A DNA stretch of 64,000 nucleotides from Camelus bactrianus (taxonomy: Eukaryota; Chordata; Mammalia; Artiodactyla; Camelidae), in assembly GCF_048773025.1 (NCBI RefSeq), contig NC_133573.1:2495001-2559000 (forward strand). The letters run 5' to 3'. Of the stretch, positions 10,190 through 22,700 are shown piece after piece. The position numbers and the translations under genes were made by a program. Below the pieces are notes generated by a model that saw only the letters and a list, made by a program, of their open reading frames with translations, did not search any database and had not been told where the DNA came from. Every line of letters begins with the position of its first letter. The first letter of the stretch is position 1.

Positions 10190-13100
10190 GCTCAGTACTT
10201 CTGTTAGACCTCAAGTATGCATCTGTCACCCCCTACATGCAGACTCCCAGTACCTTTTTCCCTTTGAATGGAGGGACCTTGACACCCTGGAGGCTACTCA
10301 GCACACTTGCACAGTGCTTCCACAGGGCTTTCGGGACAGCCCCCATCTCTTTGGAAGCACCTCAGCAAGGGAGCTGAGGGAGCAGCCTGAAAGATGGAAC
10401 TTTGTTGCAGTATGTTGATGATCTATGAATAGTGAGACAAGGCAAGGTTCAGATCAGAATACTGTTAACATGTTAAATTTCCTGGCAGAAAAGGGATGTC
10501 AAGTCTTCCCCAACAAAGGCTCAGATTTCACAATGTGTCCAGGATTTAGGATTGGTTACGGCCTCCGGTGCGTGAGCCCTGGCCACAGACCAGGAGACAG
10601 CAGTTGGTGCCTCACCGTCTCCAACCACAAAGAGACAGCTCCAAGGCTTTCTTGCAGTGGCTGGTTCTGCCATATCTAGATGCCAGAGTACAGCCTTACA
10701 GGCAAAGCCTGGGGGAAGCAGGGAAGCCTGTAGTGGAGCAGCACCACCAGTGGGCTTGGAGACTCTAAAGCCCGAGTTGAGCAGGGCAGCAACACCTGGG
10801 GCTTCTCCACTTAGACAAAGACTTCACCATGTCCATGAGTGGTCAATGACAGCACTAGGAGCCCTGACCCAAAAGCTGGGACCAGATCAAAGGCCAGTGG
10901 CTTACTTTTCCAAACAGCTGGACTCAGTAGCCCTGGAATGGCCCAGCTGCCCACAGGCAGTAGCAGCCACGGCCCTACTGGCCAGTGAGGCTTCTAGGCT
11001 AACCTGTCCCTAACCCTGGGACAACACCTAGAGGTTTTAACCCTTCATCAGGTACAGCCTGTTAGAAGCCAAAGGACACCACTGGTTAACCAGGGGAGAG
11101 TTAGCAAAATATCCTCTCCTAATGGACACCCTCGACAGTACTTTAAAGGTGTGCCAAGGCTTAGACACAGCAACTCTTCTCCCAGCTGTTGAAAATGGAG
11201 ATCTTTCACATCGGTGTACAGAGACAATAGAACGAGCTTATCCCAGCAGATCCAGACGAACCTCCTGACAGCCCTGAAGTCTAGTGGTTTACCGACAGGA
11301 GTGGTTTTGTAGTGATGGGAACCTAAATGGCAGGATGTTAGTCCAGATGAAGCCATGGAAGCCAGAGCCCAGCACCCCAGACGTCAGTCCAGGAAGCTGA
11401 ACCTGGTGGTGAATGAGAGCTCTGCGGGGGGGGGGGGGAGTAAGGAATTAAATGTTCTTTCTGATTCTAAATTTGGACTTCACGTGCTACACACTCATGC
11501 TGCCACTTGGAAAGAGACGAATGTTAACTGCCAGCAATTCTCCCATGAAACATACAGGTTTGATCTCGGCTCTCTCAGAAGCAGTGCCGCTCCTAGCCCA
11601 GGTGTCAGTAATTCACTGGAGGGACCACTGCAAGACGGATCCTTTGTACGCCAAGGAGGTAACAAAGGTGATGGAGCGGCAGAACGTGCAGCTCAGTCAC
11701 GAGAGCTTGACCGAGCCACGGCCTGAGTGACTGAGCCCCTGGCCTCCCCAGCCGTCCCGTGTTCCCCACAGGAATGGGAGAATGCTGGAAAGGGGCTGTA
11801 CGGAAGAAATCATGGGCTGGTGTATATATATATATATTTTGTTTTGTTTTTAATTTTGTTTTGTGTCAATTTCTGGTGTACAGCATAATGCTTCAGTCAT
11901 ATGTATATTCTTTTTCATATTCTTCATTGTAAGTTACTACAAAATATTGAATAGGGGTCCCTGTGCTATACACTATGAACTTGTTTATCTGTTTTTTATA
12001 TAGTAGTTAGTACCTGCGAATCTCAAACTCCCAGTTTATCCCTTCCCACCCCTTCCCACCCATAAGTTTGTTTTCTATGCCTGTGACAGTTACTCTGTTG
12101 TCTAAGTAAGTTCATTTGTCTTTCTTTTTTTAGATGCCACATATGAGCGGTCTCATATGGTATTTTTTTCTCTTTCTGGCTTATTTCACTTAGAATGATG
12201 ATCTCCAGGTCCATCCATGTTGCTGCAGATGGCATTATTTTATTCTTTCTTATGGCTGAGTAGTATTCCATTGTATATGTATACGCCATGACTTCTTTTA
12301 TCCATGCATCTGTCGATGAACATTTAGGTTGCTTCCATATCTCAGCTATTGTAAGTAGTGCTGCTACGAACATTGGGGTGCAGGTGTCTTTCTGAATGAA
12401 GGTTCCCTGTGGAGATATGCCCAGGAGTGGGACTGCTAGATCATATGGTAAGCCTATTTTCATTTTTTGAAGACTCCCCATACTGTTCTCTATCATGGCT
12501 GCACCTGCCCCCCGGATGCAGTAATAGACCTAGCCGGGCCTCCCTGTTACATCGCTGGTTTAACTCCACTTCACCCTGGCAAGCCTGCACCCATCCTGGG
12601 TACCTGTTCCTCTGTGGTCCACCGCAAAATAAACTGCCCTTCGAAGGGAACCCAAATTCCTCCTTTTCCCAGCCTCTCCGGGCAGTGGCCTATCTGTGCT
12701 TAGACAATGTCCACTTCCAGGGAGAATGCACTTTGGGACAGTTGGGACCTAAAGGACTAGGAGCCACCACGTATAATGCCACCTTGCAAAACAGACAGAA
12801 TTGGGCACTTGGGCTAATCCTGGCAGGACTCGGGGCCGCCATTGGACTGGCCGCCCCTGGGGGGTTCTGCCTGTCGTGAAGCAACCTCAGACACCTTACC
12901 CAGGCCACAACTGGCCTCCAAAACTGGTGATGCCTTAAGGGACCTCCAGGACCTGCCGGTGTCGTTTTTTGGCAGCAGCATAGCCCTGGGTCGTCTTCTG
13001 GCTGAACAAGGGGGTGTCTCTGCAGTAATCAGCAGCGCTGGCTATACATACGTCAGCCACTCCAGGACATCAAAGAAGCACTAAGGACATTTATGAACAA

Positions 13101-13270
13101 GCTAAACGGTTCCAGGGGGTCAGCAACTCCACTGCCCTGACTCCGTGGGACTAGATTAAAGGTCACATCCCTGGGGCCTGCTTGGCTCCTGCCTCTCCTG
13201 GGCCCTCTGGTGGGCCCTACTAATATTTATTAGTATTTGGGCCCTTCTGGTTTAATCTTAGTTAGGTTTG
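10190..13270 (+). mobile_element. Gammaretrovirus-like (ERV1) fossil, pol and env remnants
   Basis: A broken endogenous retrovirus in plus orientation. Reverse transcriptase remnants lie at about 10.19-10.6 kb, including the family motif LQYVDDL. A connection/RNase H part is at about 10.85-11.73 kb and resembles the murine-leukaemia-virus type. Envelope remnants at about 12.5-13.27 kb include the hydrophobic fusion region and the conserved transmembrane-subunit stretch with LAEQGGV. Gag, primer site and flanking terminal repeats are not recognised. It carries many breaks, has no coding capacity, and a later L1 sits between pol and env. Age is probably tens of millions of years, judged only from decay and the nested L1. 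Confidence 0.85.
11820..12497 (-). mobile_element. L1 3' end inserted in the retroviral fossil
   Basis: A 5'-truncated L1 on the minus strand. It has the end of ORF2 (residues YTMEYYSAIRKNKIMP and ATWMDLEIIILSE) still readable over more than 100 codons, then the 3' UTR and a T/TA-rich stretch at 11820-11860 that is the poly-A tail in reverse. The open ORF2 end suggests it is younger than its host fossil. Flanks 'atcatgggctg' (left) and 'atcatggctg' (right) could be an imperfect target-site duplication. It splits pol from env. Confidence 0.88.
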
Positions 13271-14693
13271 TGTCTTGCAGGCTTTAACAGTTCCAAGTGA
13301 GGCTCGCAGTGGCCCAAGGACTTCACCCTGTTCCCTCAGAAGGTGACCCGGCCCCTGCGGGCCCTCGGAACAGTCAGCAAGGGACTTCTACACCTCGGAG
13401 CGGGTGGAGGTAGTAGAAGTTGATTCTTCCCTATTTAAAAACTTTTTTTTTTCTGGACCTCCTTTCACAACTCCTGACGCTTTGGAAAAGGGGTAGGAAG
13501 GTTATTTCACCAGCTGTGCTCTTCCAACCCAGCCAGAAGGCCTTCCAGTCCAACATGGAGGGTGTGGTGGTGGGTTACTGACCTCTCCCCGAGCCAGGTA
13601 CTTCCACGTACCTTTACCTCAGTTAACTGGCTCTGTTCCCAGCACGAAAAACCCAACCACATTTTTACAGTAAAACAAGGACAGTCGAGTTGTGCAAGTG
13701 AGCGTGAGGCCACAGAGAGGGAAGGGCTGATGGGAGAGCAGGGTAGAGTGGGTCTCCCAGATCCCCCTCTTCAGGGCTGACACCCTCACTCCCCACCTGC
13801 TGGCAGTGTGGGCCCACAGCCGCGCCCCTCGCTGGCAAGCGCCCGCAGCCGCAGGGCGCCGCTGTGGCGGAGGCGACGGCCCTCCCCAGTGCCTGGCTGA
13901 TGCAGGCACCTGTGGGCGTTCTCCAGCCCGGCTCCAGTGCAGCCTTTAGCGTCTGCCAGTCTGTCTGCCACAGGTCCCCATGCGGCTTCCCCAGGCACGT
14001 CCGGGGAGCCCTGCATGCAGTGTGGCATCTCTGTCTCCAGGAATCATCTAAGAAGACTGGGAGGGCCCAGGAGGTTGACGCTGAAGTGGGATTTCTGAGC
14101 CAGATCCCCTCCAGCAACCTACCTGCCGGACCTGTGCTCCTCCTTCTGAGAAGCTGTGGGCTTTGGAGCATCCGCCCTGAAAAGCCTTACTTTCTCCTTA
14201 ACACTTAGGGAAGTTCGGCTCCACACAGGCAATCGTGTCCCCCACATCAGTGACACGACGCCTCTGTCTGTCCTCAGACCTGCACTGAAGCCCACTCAGG
14301 CACACACCTGGAGTCCTCTGGCACTGTCCTTGTGATGCCCTCTTCCCAGGGCCCTGAGCTCCGGCTGCACAAGCACATGGGAGAGACACAGGTGGAACGT
14401 CTCCAAGGAGGTTACTTAAGCACAAAAATTGCAAACCTAAGTTTAATAAGGGATAATAGAAATGACTCAGAGATCCACAACCAGAACTGCTGCAGAAACC
14501 CTCAGCTGGCTTCTCCACTTAACTTTCCCCTTTGTCAAGAAAATAAACAGGTTTGTACAGAATAAGCCCAGACTGTTCCTTCACACTTATCTTCATTGCC
14601 AGGTATCTCCAGTCTGCTAACACTCCCAATATATTCCTAATCCTCCCAGTGTGAAGACTTGCTGTGAACAGCTCCCAAGCCTGTCACCAGCAC
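13271..14693. other. Intergenic stretch, no gene recognised
   Basis: The first 150-200 bases may be the decayed 3' end of the retroviral fossil, but no terminal repeat is recognised. The rest (to 14.69 kb) is moderately GC-rich unique-looking DNA. Open frames there show no family resemblance. Confidence 0.5.
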
Positions 14694-15185
14694 TTTATTT
14701 TTTTAATTGAAGTACAATCAGTTTACAGTGTTTCAATTTCTGGTGTACAGTGTAATAGTTCACTCATACATGTATATATTTGTTTTCATATTTTTTTCAT
14801 TATAGGTTACAAGATATTGAATATAGCTCCCGGTGCTTTACAGAAGAACTTACTGTTTATCTATTTTTATATACAGTAGTTAGTATCTGCAAATCTCCAC
14901 CTCCCAATTTATCCCTTCCCACCCTCTTTCCCCTCTGGTAACTGTAGGTTTGTTTTCTATGTCTGTGAGTCTGTTTCTCTTTTGTAAGTAAGTTCATTTG
15001 TGTCTTTTTTTCTTTTTTTTAATTCCACATATGAGTGAAATCATGTGGCATTTTTTTCTCTCTGGCTTACTTCACATAGAATGACAATCTCCAGGTCCAT
15101 CCACGTTGCTGCAAATGGCATTGCTCTTTTTTATGGCTGAGTAGTATTCCATTGTATAAATCTACCACAGCTTCTTTATCCATCA
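14694..15185 (-). mobile_element. L1 3' end fragment
   Basis: In reverse orientation: 'ttttttaattgaagtacaat', 'tttctggtgtacagtgtaat', then 'atgagtgaaatcatgtggca' and 'atggctgagtagtattccat'. This is the 3' UTR and the extreme end of ORF2. It closely resembles the copy at 11.8-12.5 kb and is likely of a similar cetartiodactyl L1 subfamily. Confidence 0.88.
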
Positions 15186-18100
15186 TCAGCATTCTTAAAA
15201 GCAGAGATACGAGGCTTCTCTCACAGCCACTTTAACTAAAATATGTTTTGAATGATGTTTCTTGCGTCTTGCTTTCCTTGTTCTGAATCACCCCTCCCCT
15301 CCCCACTCCTTCCCCTCTCCTCCCCCCTCACACTGAATGTTCTCATGTTCCATTTCTACATATTTCCTCACATCATGCTTGGGCCAAGGTACCTGAGAAC
15401 TCTTCCAAAAAAGACTGGTGCAGAGAGGCCCCGGGTCAGTACAGTGTTTCCTCAGTCTGCTTCGTAGAGAATCCAGAGGAAAGGCATCCAGGATAATCCA
15501 AACTCTCAGGTTCCTCAGTCCCAACAATAATCAGCCAAATTCTCGGTTTGTGATGGACTCACGCTGACCATCTGTGAAAGTTTAGGTGTGATCCTCATGC
15601 TGCTTCATTCTCAACACATCAAGTCTCACAGGAGTCCCCAGGATTTGCAGATGGGGCTGTTTGGTGTCAGGTAACTGAGGGGTCCCAAATGTTCCTTCCA
15701 TTCAGCTTTAGTCTGGATTTGGGTCTAGAGGAGGCACCAGCCTGTGTGCCTGGTGACAGGCCTGGCCAGGCGCTGACCCGCGCGGGCTGTGATGCTGAGC
15801 CACGAGGGCATCTGCCTGAGCTCAGACAGGCCCAGGCCCTGGTGTTCTTCTGAAGCCTGCCTGGCACCCCCAAGCCTGGCCAGTGCTCAGAATCCTTGTC
15901 TTGTGGGAAAACCCTTGTCTTAGGGTTTGCCAACTGACTGCTTTCTCCACCTAGTCCTGATACGAGCCTGGACTTGACACTGGCCCTCCAAGAGGGGAGG
16001 TAGCAGTCAGAGCTATGGAGGGGAAGGTTCCACTCGGGCCTGGCTGGTGGGTGGGGGCCATGGCAGGAGTGGAGTCCACGTTGTAGGAGGCGTGGCATCT
16101 GGGGTGTGCCCTGTGCTCTGACCCAAACAGAGATCCATGATTCCAGATTCTCTTCTCCCTGAAGTCCTGGCTTGCTTAGACAGACTTGGAGGTGTCAGCA
16201 GGAATGCTGAGTCAGATGCATGGTCATGAGAGGAAGGTGTAGTCACCTGATGCACAGGGGTGAGGAGTGCAGGATGGGGCAGCCATCGATGGGAGCCAGA
16301 AACAGAGGACAAGCAGGTGGCACCCTGAGAAGCCCACTTAGTCTGATTTAGCAGACAGAGCCCGTCTGTCTACACCACTCAATCACAAATAGAATTGGAC
16401 TTAAAGCCACATCCTTCTGCTGTGAACCTAACACGCACAATTTAGTTTGAGCAAACACCATCATCTGTGTCCCCTCAGTGTTGCCAGTTTGAATCTTTAT
16501 TAGTTTTATGGTCTTGTTTGTATTTCATTTGTGCATCTTGTTTTGACTTCAGACATCAATACGACATCCTCATAGTTTATATCTGATATTATATTTGCTC
16601 ATATATGTAATACTGTAAAAGTTAGCCTTACGTCAAAACTCTGAGGTCAAGATTTTTTTTTTTTTTATTTAAAAGAGTCCAGTTAAATACCTGAATTTGA
16701 AAAACACTGCCTCAAGTCAAACTTCCCCAAAGTCAGAGTTAACTGTCTCAGTCGGGTGTTGGATGTGAACGTGGGCGAGAGCCCTTTGATCCTCCCAGAT
16801 GCACTTTGATTTACTGAAAAGGGACCCTTTGAACACACATACATCTGACTCTTCAGGAAGTTGAAAAGTAACACATTTCTCATCAAGTGGCCACAGAAAT
16901 GGTGGAGGGTCTGGAAGGGGGTGTATCAGGCAGAGCTGACCTGGACACAAGTCTGCTCTCCCCTCTTCAAACGCAGGGCTCACGGACGTAGCACGCCCAG
17001 AGTGACATTCTGCTGTCTGCCGGGCTGTTTCACACTCAGCCCCCGAAGTCTCCCAGAGACTTTCAGCCAGGAGGTGCAGACTGCAGCCCGGTCCTGTCCC
17101 CTTCCAGCTGCCGTCTCAGAACACTGCGCTCTGGTAGCACACCAGCCCTATTTTGATAAACCCGCCTTGCTAGTTCCTGATGGCCACGGTGTCATTCCGT
17201 CCCTCGCATCAGACCCAGAGCGCCTTCCTGACAGCTCCACAGCTAGCTCCTCTGCGAGAGCTCCCCGCCGCAAGAGGTGACCTAGGAGGAAGGGGAGCCC
17301 GCCCCGCCCTGGTGTTCACCACGCGTCTGCAGAACATCCTAGGAGAGAAAGTGCCTTGAGCTACGTTGTTCGCAACTAACTAGACATAACGCAGGTTTGA
17401 AGAGTCACCTATCAAGTCAGGGAACTTTCAGTTGAAAAGTGAAATGTGACCAAGATTCATTCTCTACCAATCTAGTTAATTTTTTTAAAGCTTTAAATAA
17501 CAGAAACAAAGGCGTCTTACATTTTTGTGATTTTCTGAAATCTCCACTGTAGATTCAAACATAGATGCAAAAGCCCTCGCTTCACTGCCTGCAAGACAGA
17601 GGAATACTTTCATTTGGGGGAAGAATCGTTAGTCCAGCGCCGGCTTAAGGGTCAGCACAGAACCTGCCCTGCTGAATGGACGTCTCCGTGCGAGGCCCTG
17701 GACACCCGGTGTCTCTAGAAAAGACATTCAAAGACCAAGTCCGCTGAAACTCAGGCTCCTTCCTAAGCACGCACTGCTGAGGAAGCCATTGGAGTCAGCC
17801 TGCGTTTTCCACTGGGTTTGTTCACACGAGTCCCTGTCCCCCAGCTCGCTGCCCATGAAGACAGAATACATTTACTAGAAACAAAAGCCTTCTAGGCTGA
17901 AGATGTTCAGCACTGGAAAATGACAGGACCAAGGCTCACCTGGCGGCAAAAAGTTCCAGAGTGGGTGGTTCCAGTCCCAGCTCAGCTCCTGGTGTCCCTG
18001 TGCCCGGGGGGCTCGGGCTCACTGCCCAGCTTCCTCGCCGTGAACCTGGAGTGACAGCACACCTGACGTGACCCAGGAGCCAGGGCGTGGGGCCAACAGA

Positions 18101-18984
18101 GCGAGGGAGCACCTTCCCAGGTCAAGGTGCACAGGGGAGCCTCGTGGTCACGATGTCCCCATGCTCCCTCCAGTGACCCTCTGCCGATTTAACTGTCAGT
18201 TTCTTGTTTATTCTCAGTTTAGGTGCCTTCTGCTCAGATCACCTGGGGTCCCTAGCCTTGCTGTCTCCCTGGCTTCGGTCTCTGTTGGCCAAGCTTTCCG
18301 ACAGACGTTTCTCCTAACTCCCAGACCCCCCAATCCCCAGCAGCCCCCGGCCAGGCTCCCAGCTCACCACCATTGCCTCTGCCCACCAGCCACCCTTGGG
18401 GTGGGCGCAGTGGTCCTTGCCTGGGTGAGGGGCACGTCCCTTCTGCCGCCCCTGTGCCCCCAGGTGCAGTCCTCACACTGTAACAATGCCCCTTGTGTGT
18501 CATAGCTAGGTCATGACCCTCCCAGGCCTTATTCACCTCCTCACTCCGTCCAGGTTCCTAGCACTCTGTAAGACTCACCTCCCCCACAAGTGGTGACAAA
18601 CTGTTAGACCTGTCATTCTCCTGTGGTTTGGTTTGTAAGTGAGTTAAGAAAGATGAGGCGGGGAAAGATGCCACTTCAGAAATCCTGCAGGATTTTACCT
18701 CCACCCTCAGGGTCCTATTTCACAGGTGTCTGAGTTTTCAGCTCCACACCTGTCCCCCCAGCTCTGTGGATTACCTCTTTCCTTAGTCGATAAACATTTC
18801 ACAACCACGTACACACCAGTAGCTGAAAATACTATTTTGGCTGAGTATATGTCCTTAACACATCATGGGTCGTATCTGGAAAGTCTCACGTGGCCTTACA
18901 ATGAGGGGTCCATGCCATGTAAGGGAACTTCCTGGATAAAGGAAAACCTGAAAGACCAGCCCTTTGAATCTAAAAACAAGACAC
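15186..18984. other. Intergenic stretch, no gene recognised
   Basis: About 3.8 kb of mixed composition with T-runs (near 16650) and pyrimidine-rich patches (15290-15330). I see no coding exon, RNA gene or clear repeat family. Frames of 100-145 codons here lack splice sites and family resemblance. Confidence 0.5.
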
Positions 18985-19275
18985 AAAGCTTATTTACAAA
19001 ACAGAAACAGACTCACAGACATAGAAAACAAACATAAGAAAACAAATCTTACCGAGATTTTCAGATATTCTATACATAAAACAGATAAACAGCAAGGTCC
19101 TACTGTGTATCACAGGGAACTGTAGTCAATATCTTGCAGTAACCTATAATGAAAAAAATACAAAAATGAATATATGCATGTACACGTATGACTGAACACG
19201 ACGCTGTCCACCAGAAACTGACACAACACTGTAAACTGACTATACTTCAGTAAAGAATAAAAATTTTTAAAAGGC
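18985..19275 (+). mobile_element. L1 3' end fragment
   Basis: Starts 'cttatttacaaaacagaaac', passes 'gataaacagcaaggtcctac' and 'agtcaatatcttgcagtaac', and ends 'ctgactatacttcagtaaag' with an A-rich tail. Only the 3' UTR is present. Confidence 0.85.
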
Positions 19276-19454
19276 ACGAGCGCACACACACACACAGACC
19301 AGCCCTTTGAAAAATGTCACTATTTTTGATGGAACTCTTAGTTTTGGAAATTATAAGAAAATTGAACATTTCAGTACTACGTAGTTATCAGTGGATGTTT
19401 TTCTAAAGCACACGCAGACGCCTGCCTCCTTACACAGTGGGAAGCAAACACAGT

Positions 19455-19765
19455 GTCCCGTCTCCCTCCCGACCCGGAGCGCCGCGGGAGCGCCCAAGAC
19501 CGAGCGCTGCAGTAACCCGCACGAGCTTCGCGTCTTGGGGTTCTCGTCAGGCAGCGTTAGGTTCCCGGGCGACTCCACGCCCCGTCACCCGCTCACCCGT
19601 CCCGCGAGCCACCGCTGCTCCCTGCCCCGGGCCAGCACCGAGGCGGCCGGCTCCGGAGTCGGGGGCCACCCGGGCGGCGCTGCCACGGGCGCGCGATGGC
19701 ACGGCCGCTGTGGAAGCTAGCGCGGGGCCCCCGCGTGGAAACAGGCGTCGGGTGCAGCAGCCCAG
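19455..19765. promoter_or_regulatory. Orphan CpG island
   Basis: About 300 bases rich in CpG (for example 'gagcgccgcgggagcgccca' and 'ggccaccc gggcggcgctgc') stand alone between AT-rich flanks, some 11 kb upstream of the CCNY start. On the plus strand an ATG at 19696 opens a 42-residue frame (MARPLWKLARGPRVETG...) that I do not recognise. It may be a promoter for a non-coding or alternative CCNY transcript, or a remnant island. Only the composition is certain. Confidence 0.5.
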
Positions 19766-22700
19766 CACTGGCACTGAAGAGTCTAGTAGAACTACCGAGA
19801 GCTTTAATTAAGCCACAAGCTTAAACTAAAAACACCACTAACAAGATGTGAATGTGGAACTCAAGCTTTGACTTTAAAACAGTACCCCAAGGAGAATAAT
19901 CTGATTCACAAAACAACACACTTTTCTGTCCAGGGGTATCAACCTAACCCCACCGCTCTGTAAGCCTCACCACAAATGCCAATATATTGATGGTATTGGT
20001 TTTAATGGATTTCTTCAAATATAATTTAAAATTCTTCTACCTAGTGCAGATACTAATGCCAAGTTAACATACAAACAAGTAGTATTTGCACTTAATGTAA
20101 TGAAGCCAGCTGTTATTATGATTAAGTATTTTTTCTCAGAAAACATGAAATTAGATTTGAACAGAAGCTCAAAATCATAAAAAATCGCTTTAATAATACA
20201 AAGTATACATTATTGATTCGCAGCTTACTCGGTTTTTATTGTTATTTTTCTCCTCTGCGTTTTGCCGCCAGATGTCCTTCATGGGTATTCATGAGGACTG
20301 TTTCCAGAATGTTACCTGCCCACTCAGGTATCTGATATAAAACAGAAGGCTCAAGTCAGGTCACTTATTAGTCAGGCTCAAATCTAACATGCCTTGTTCT
20401 GATATGGAATAATTTTGAATAAAGGCAGGTTTTCTGCTGAATAGACCAAAGTCTGGTAAGTGTACAAGCTTTACTGATTGATTTATCAAATATTTATAAG
20501 CCCCTACTACTTATTGAGTTGGCAAGCTGTGGACTGATGATAAGAAAAACGAATAATGCATCCTCAATTCCAATTTCCATGTCCCGAAGTAAATTATACT
20601 GGTATCGGTGACCAGCATGTGAACAGGAAACAGAAGCAGTGCTGTATTACTGTAACAGGTTCCAGAGGAGGCCTGGGGTAGGAGGAATCAATCTGTCTTT
20701 GGAGTTGGGCTTTTAAGTATATGTAGGAGCTTGCCAGATAAAGAAGGAGGTTCTAGTCACAAAGAATAATAGTTCTATAAAGCCCCAGAACAACTTCATA
20801 AATTTCTGGAAGTTAGGCAGGTGTGACAGGAGTGCAGGGAGTAAGGTGGTCAGACTTAGGACACGAAGTAGGAGAAGCATCATCATGGAAGCATGAAAAG
20901 GATACTACATTTAAAATTTATTAAACAAAAAATTTTAATTTTTAAAGGGAAGTTTTATCCATAGGAGTCACTAGCAGATCATTCAAGGAGTCTGTGACCA
21001 TCAGATAAGCATTTTAAAGTCAGCTAATTCAGACTTCACAGTGTCTACAGTAGAAATAAGGTCAGGGAAGCGGTACGCACGCTCTCCTGGAACCTGGGTG
21101 TAAGAAGTTCAGGGTCTAAGCTGGCACAGTGGCCGATATCAAAGCAGGCAGCAGACAGAAGAGACATCACCCCACACTATCTTCCACCTTCTTAATGAGT
21201 CAAGGGTCCCCAAAATTACAGTGGTTCGAACCTGGGGAAAGCAAACAAAAAACCTCCTGGGAACTCAAAGAAAGTATGACTATACTGCCAAATGTACAAA
21301 ATGTCTCACTGTCTGTGAGCATCAGTGCAAGTACTCTAAAACAAACTAAAGTAAAGAGAGTAACATGAGTGCTGTCTCTGACCCTATTACCAATTTTCTG
21401 GGAAGGGTAACTTTCCTTTAGGCGTCTCCCTTATTCTTCCACAATTAAAACCAAATTCCTGTGAAAGCCACCGGGCAAGATAATAGTAAAACTAATTAAA
21501 ATACTACTATCATTCAGGTGTTTAATCGACAGTCTATTCAAAAATAGTGCACATATCTGTAACAAAGCTGTCTATATACACTATACACTGTGTATTAAAT
21601 TGCTTAAGTTTTAATGAATGTTCCTCCTGAATTACAACATGATTTTTGTCATGTTCATCTTTCTCGTTGATTTTTTGATGAAGGAAAGAATGCTTTTCAG
21701 AATAAAGACCAATTGAATTTCCAAACCATTTCTTCTCCATCTTTTCTTCCATAATGTATATTCCACAATATTCCATATTATTTAAATAAGCCACAACTGT
21801 AATGGAAACTGCCAATCAGGGTTAAAGTAGGATAACCACCAAGTTAGACAGATTTAAAATCTACCAACCAAATCTAAATATCCAATTTAATGGAATTCAA
21901 ACTACTTCGTACTACAAGTGGCAGTGTGTGAGGACTAGTTACCAAGAAATGAAAAACCAGCGTCTCGTGAGCTGAGTTAAGTGTGATTATAAATCTGTAT
22001 TTCTGAAACTGGAAGACTTTGTGTCAGTGCTTTGACATAGAGCATAAACCACAACAGCGCACATGCTGTACAGAAATGATCCATGTAGGATAGCAATGTG
22101 AACAGTACGTCCTACTTTCAAAATGATGTCACTTTTCCATGATCATCTTTTGATAACTGCTTACAGTGGTTTAGCTGTTGAAGATCTAAAATTCACTGAC
22201 GTTTTAAATATTTCCTTCTCTTTAAACCAAATGAATTTTTAATAGTCAAATGATCAAACGAATTTTCTACCAGAGCCACACCCACCACCACCATCACTAA
22301 CCTCTCTGACTTCTTTCTATTGTTGTTTTATATTCTAAAGTACCTTACATTGACTAAAATACATTGCGTCTGGGGGAGGGCTATGCTTGAATTCTTCATA
22401 TGTGTATCCATTTAAGTTCTCGTTAAGAACTCTCCTAAGGGAACTGCTGTAAGTGAAAAATTCACGTTTGGCAGATTATCTTTTACTTGTATTAGCATAT
22501 AAAACTTACTATTCTGCAATCGTAAGAATTTAAGTTTTCTGCCCAGATTGTTTGTCATTTTCTAGTAGAAACACACTTACCTTAAATATACTTAAAAGCA
22601 TCTGCTTTAACTGCTCTTAGATCTAAGAACTAACAGTAGACTATCAGACTTCATGTATGTTTACAAAAGTACGGAATTTTGAGTTCTTCTGATGGGGTAA

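Noticed and set aside
19437-19811. 124-codon frame reading MGSKHSVPSPSRPG, resembling a myristoylation signal
   Set aside because: The first codon is GTG, not ATG, and the frame lies in the orphan CpG island without family resemblance.
21534-21815. 93-codon minus-strand frame with Lys/Glu-rich content
   Set aside because: It looks protein-like at first sight but matches no family I know and has no splice sites or homologous context in this AT-rich block.
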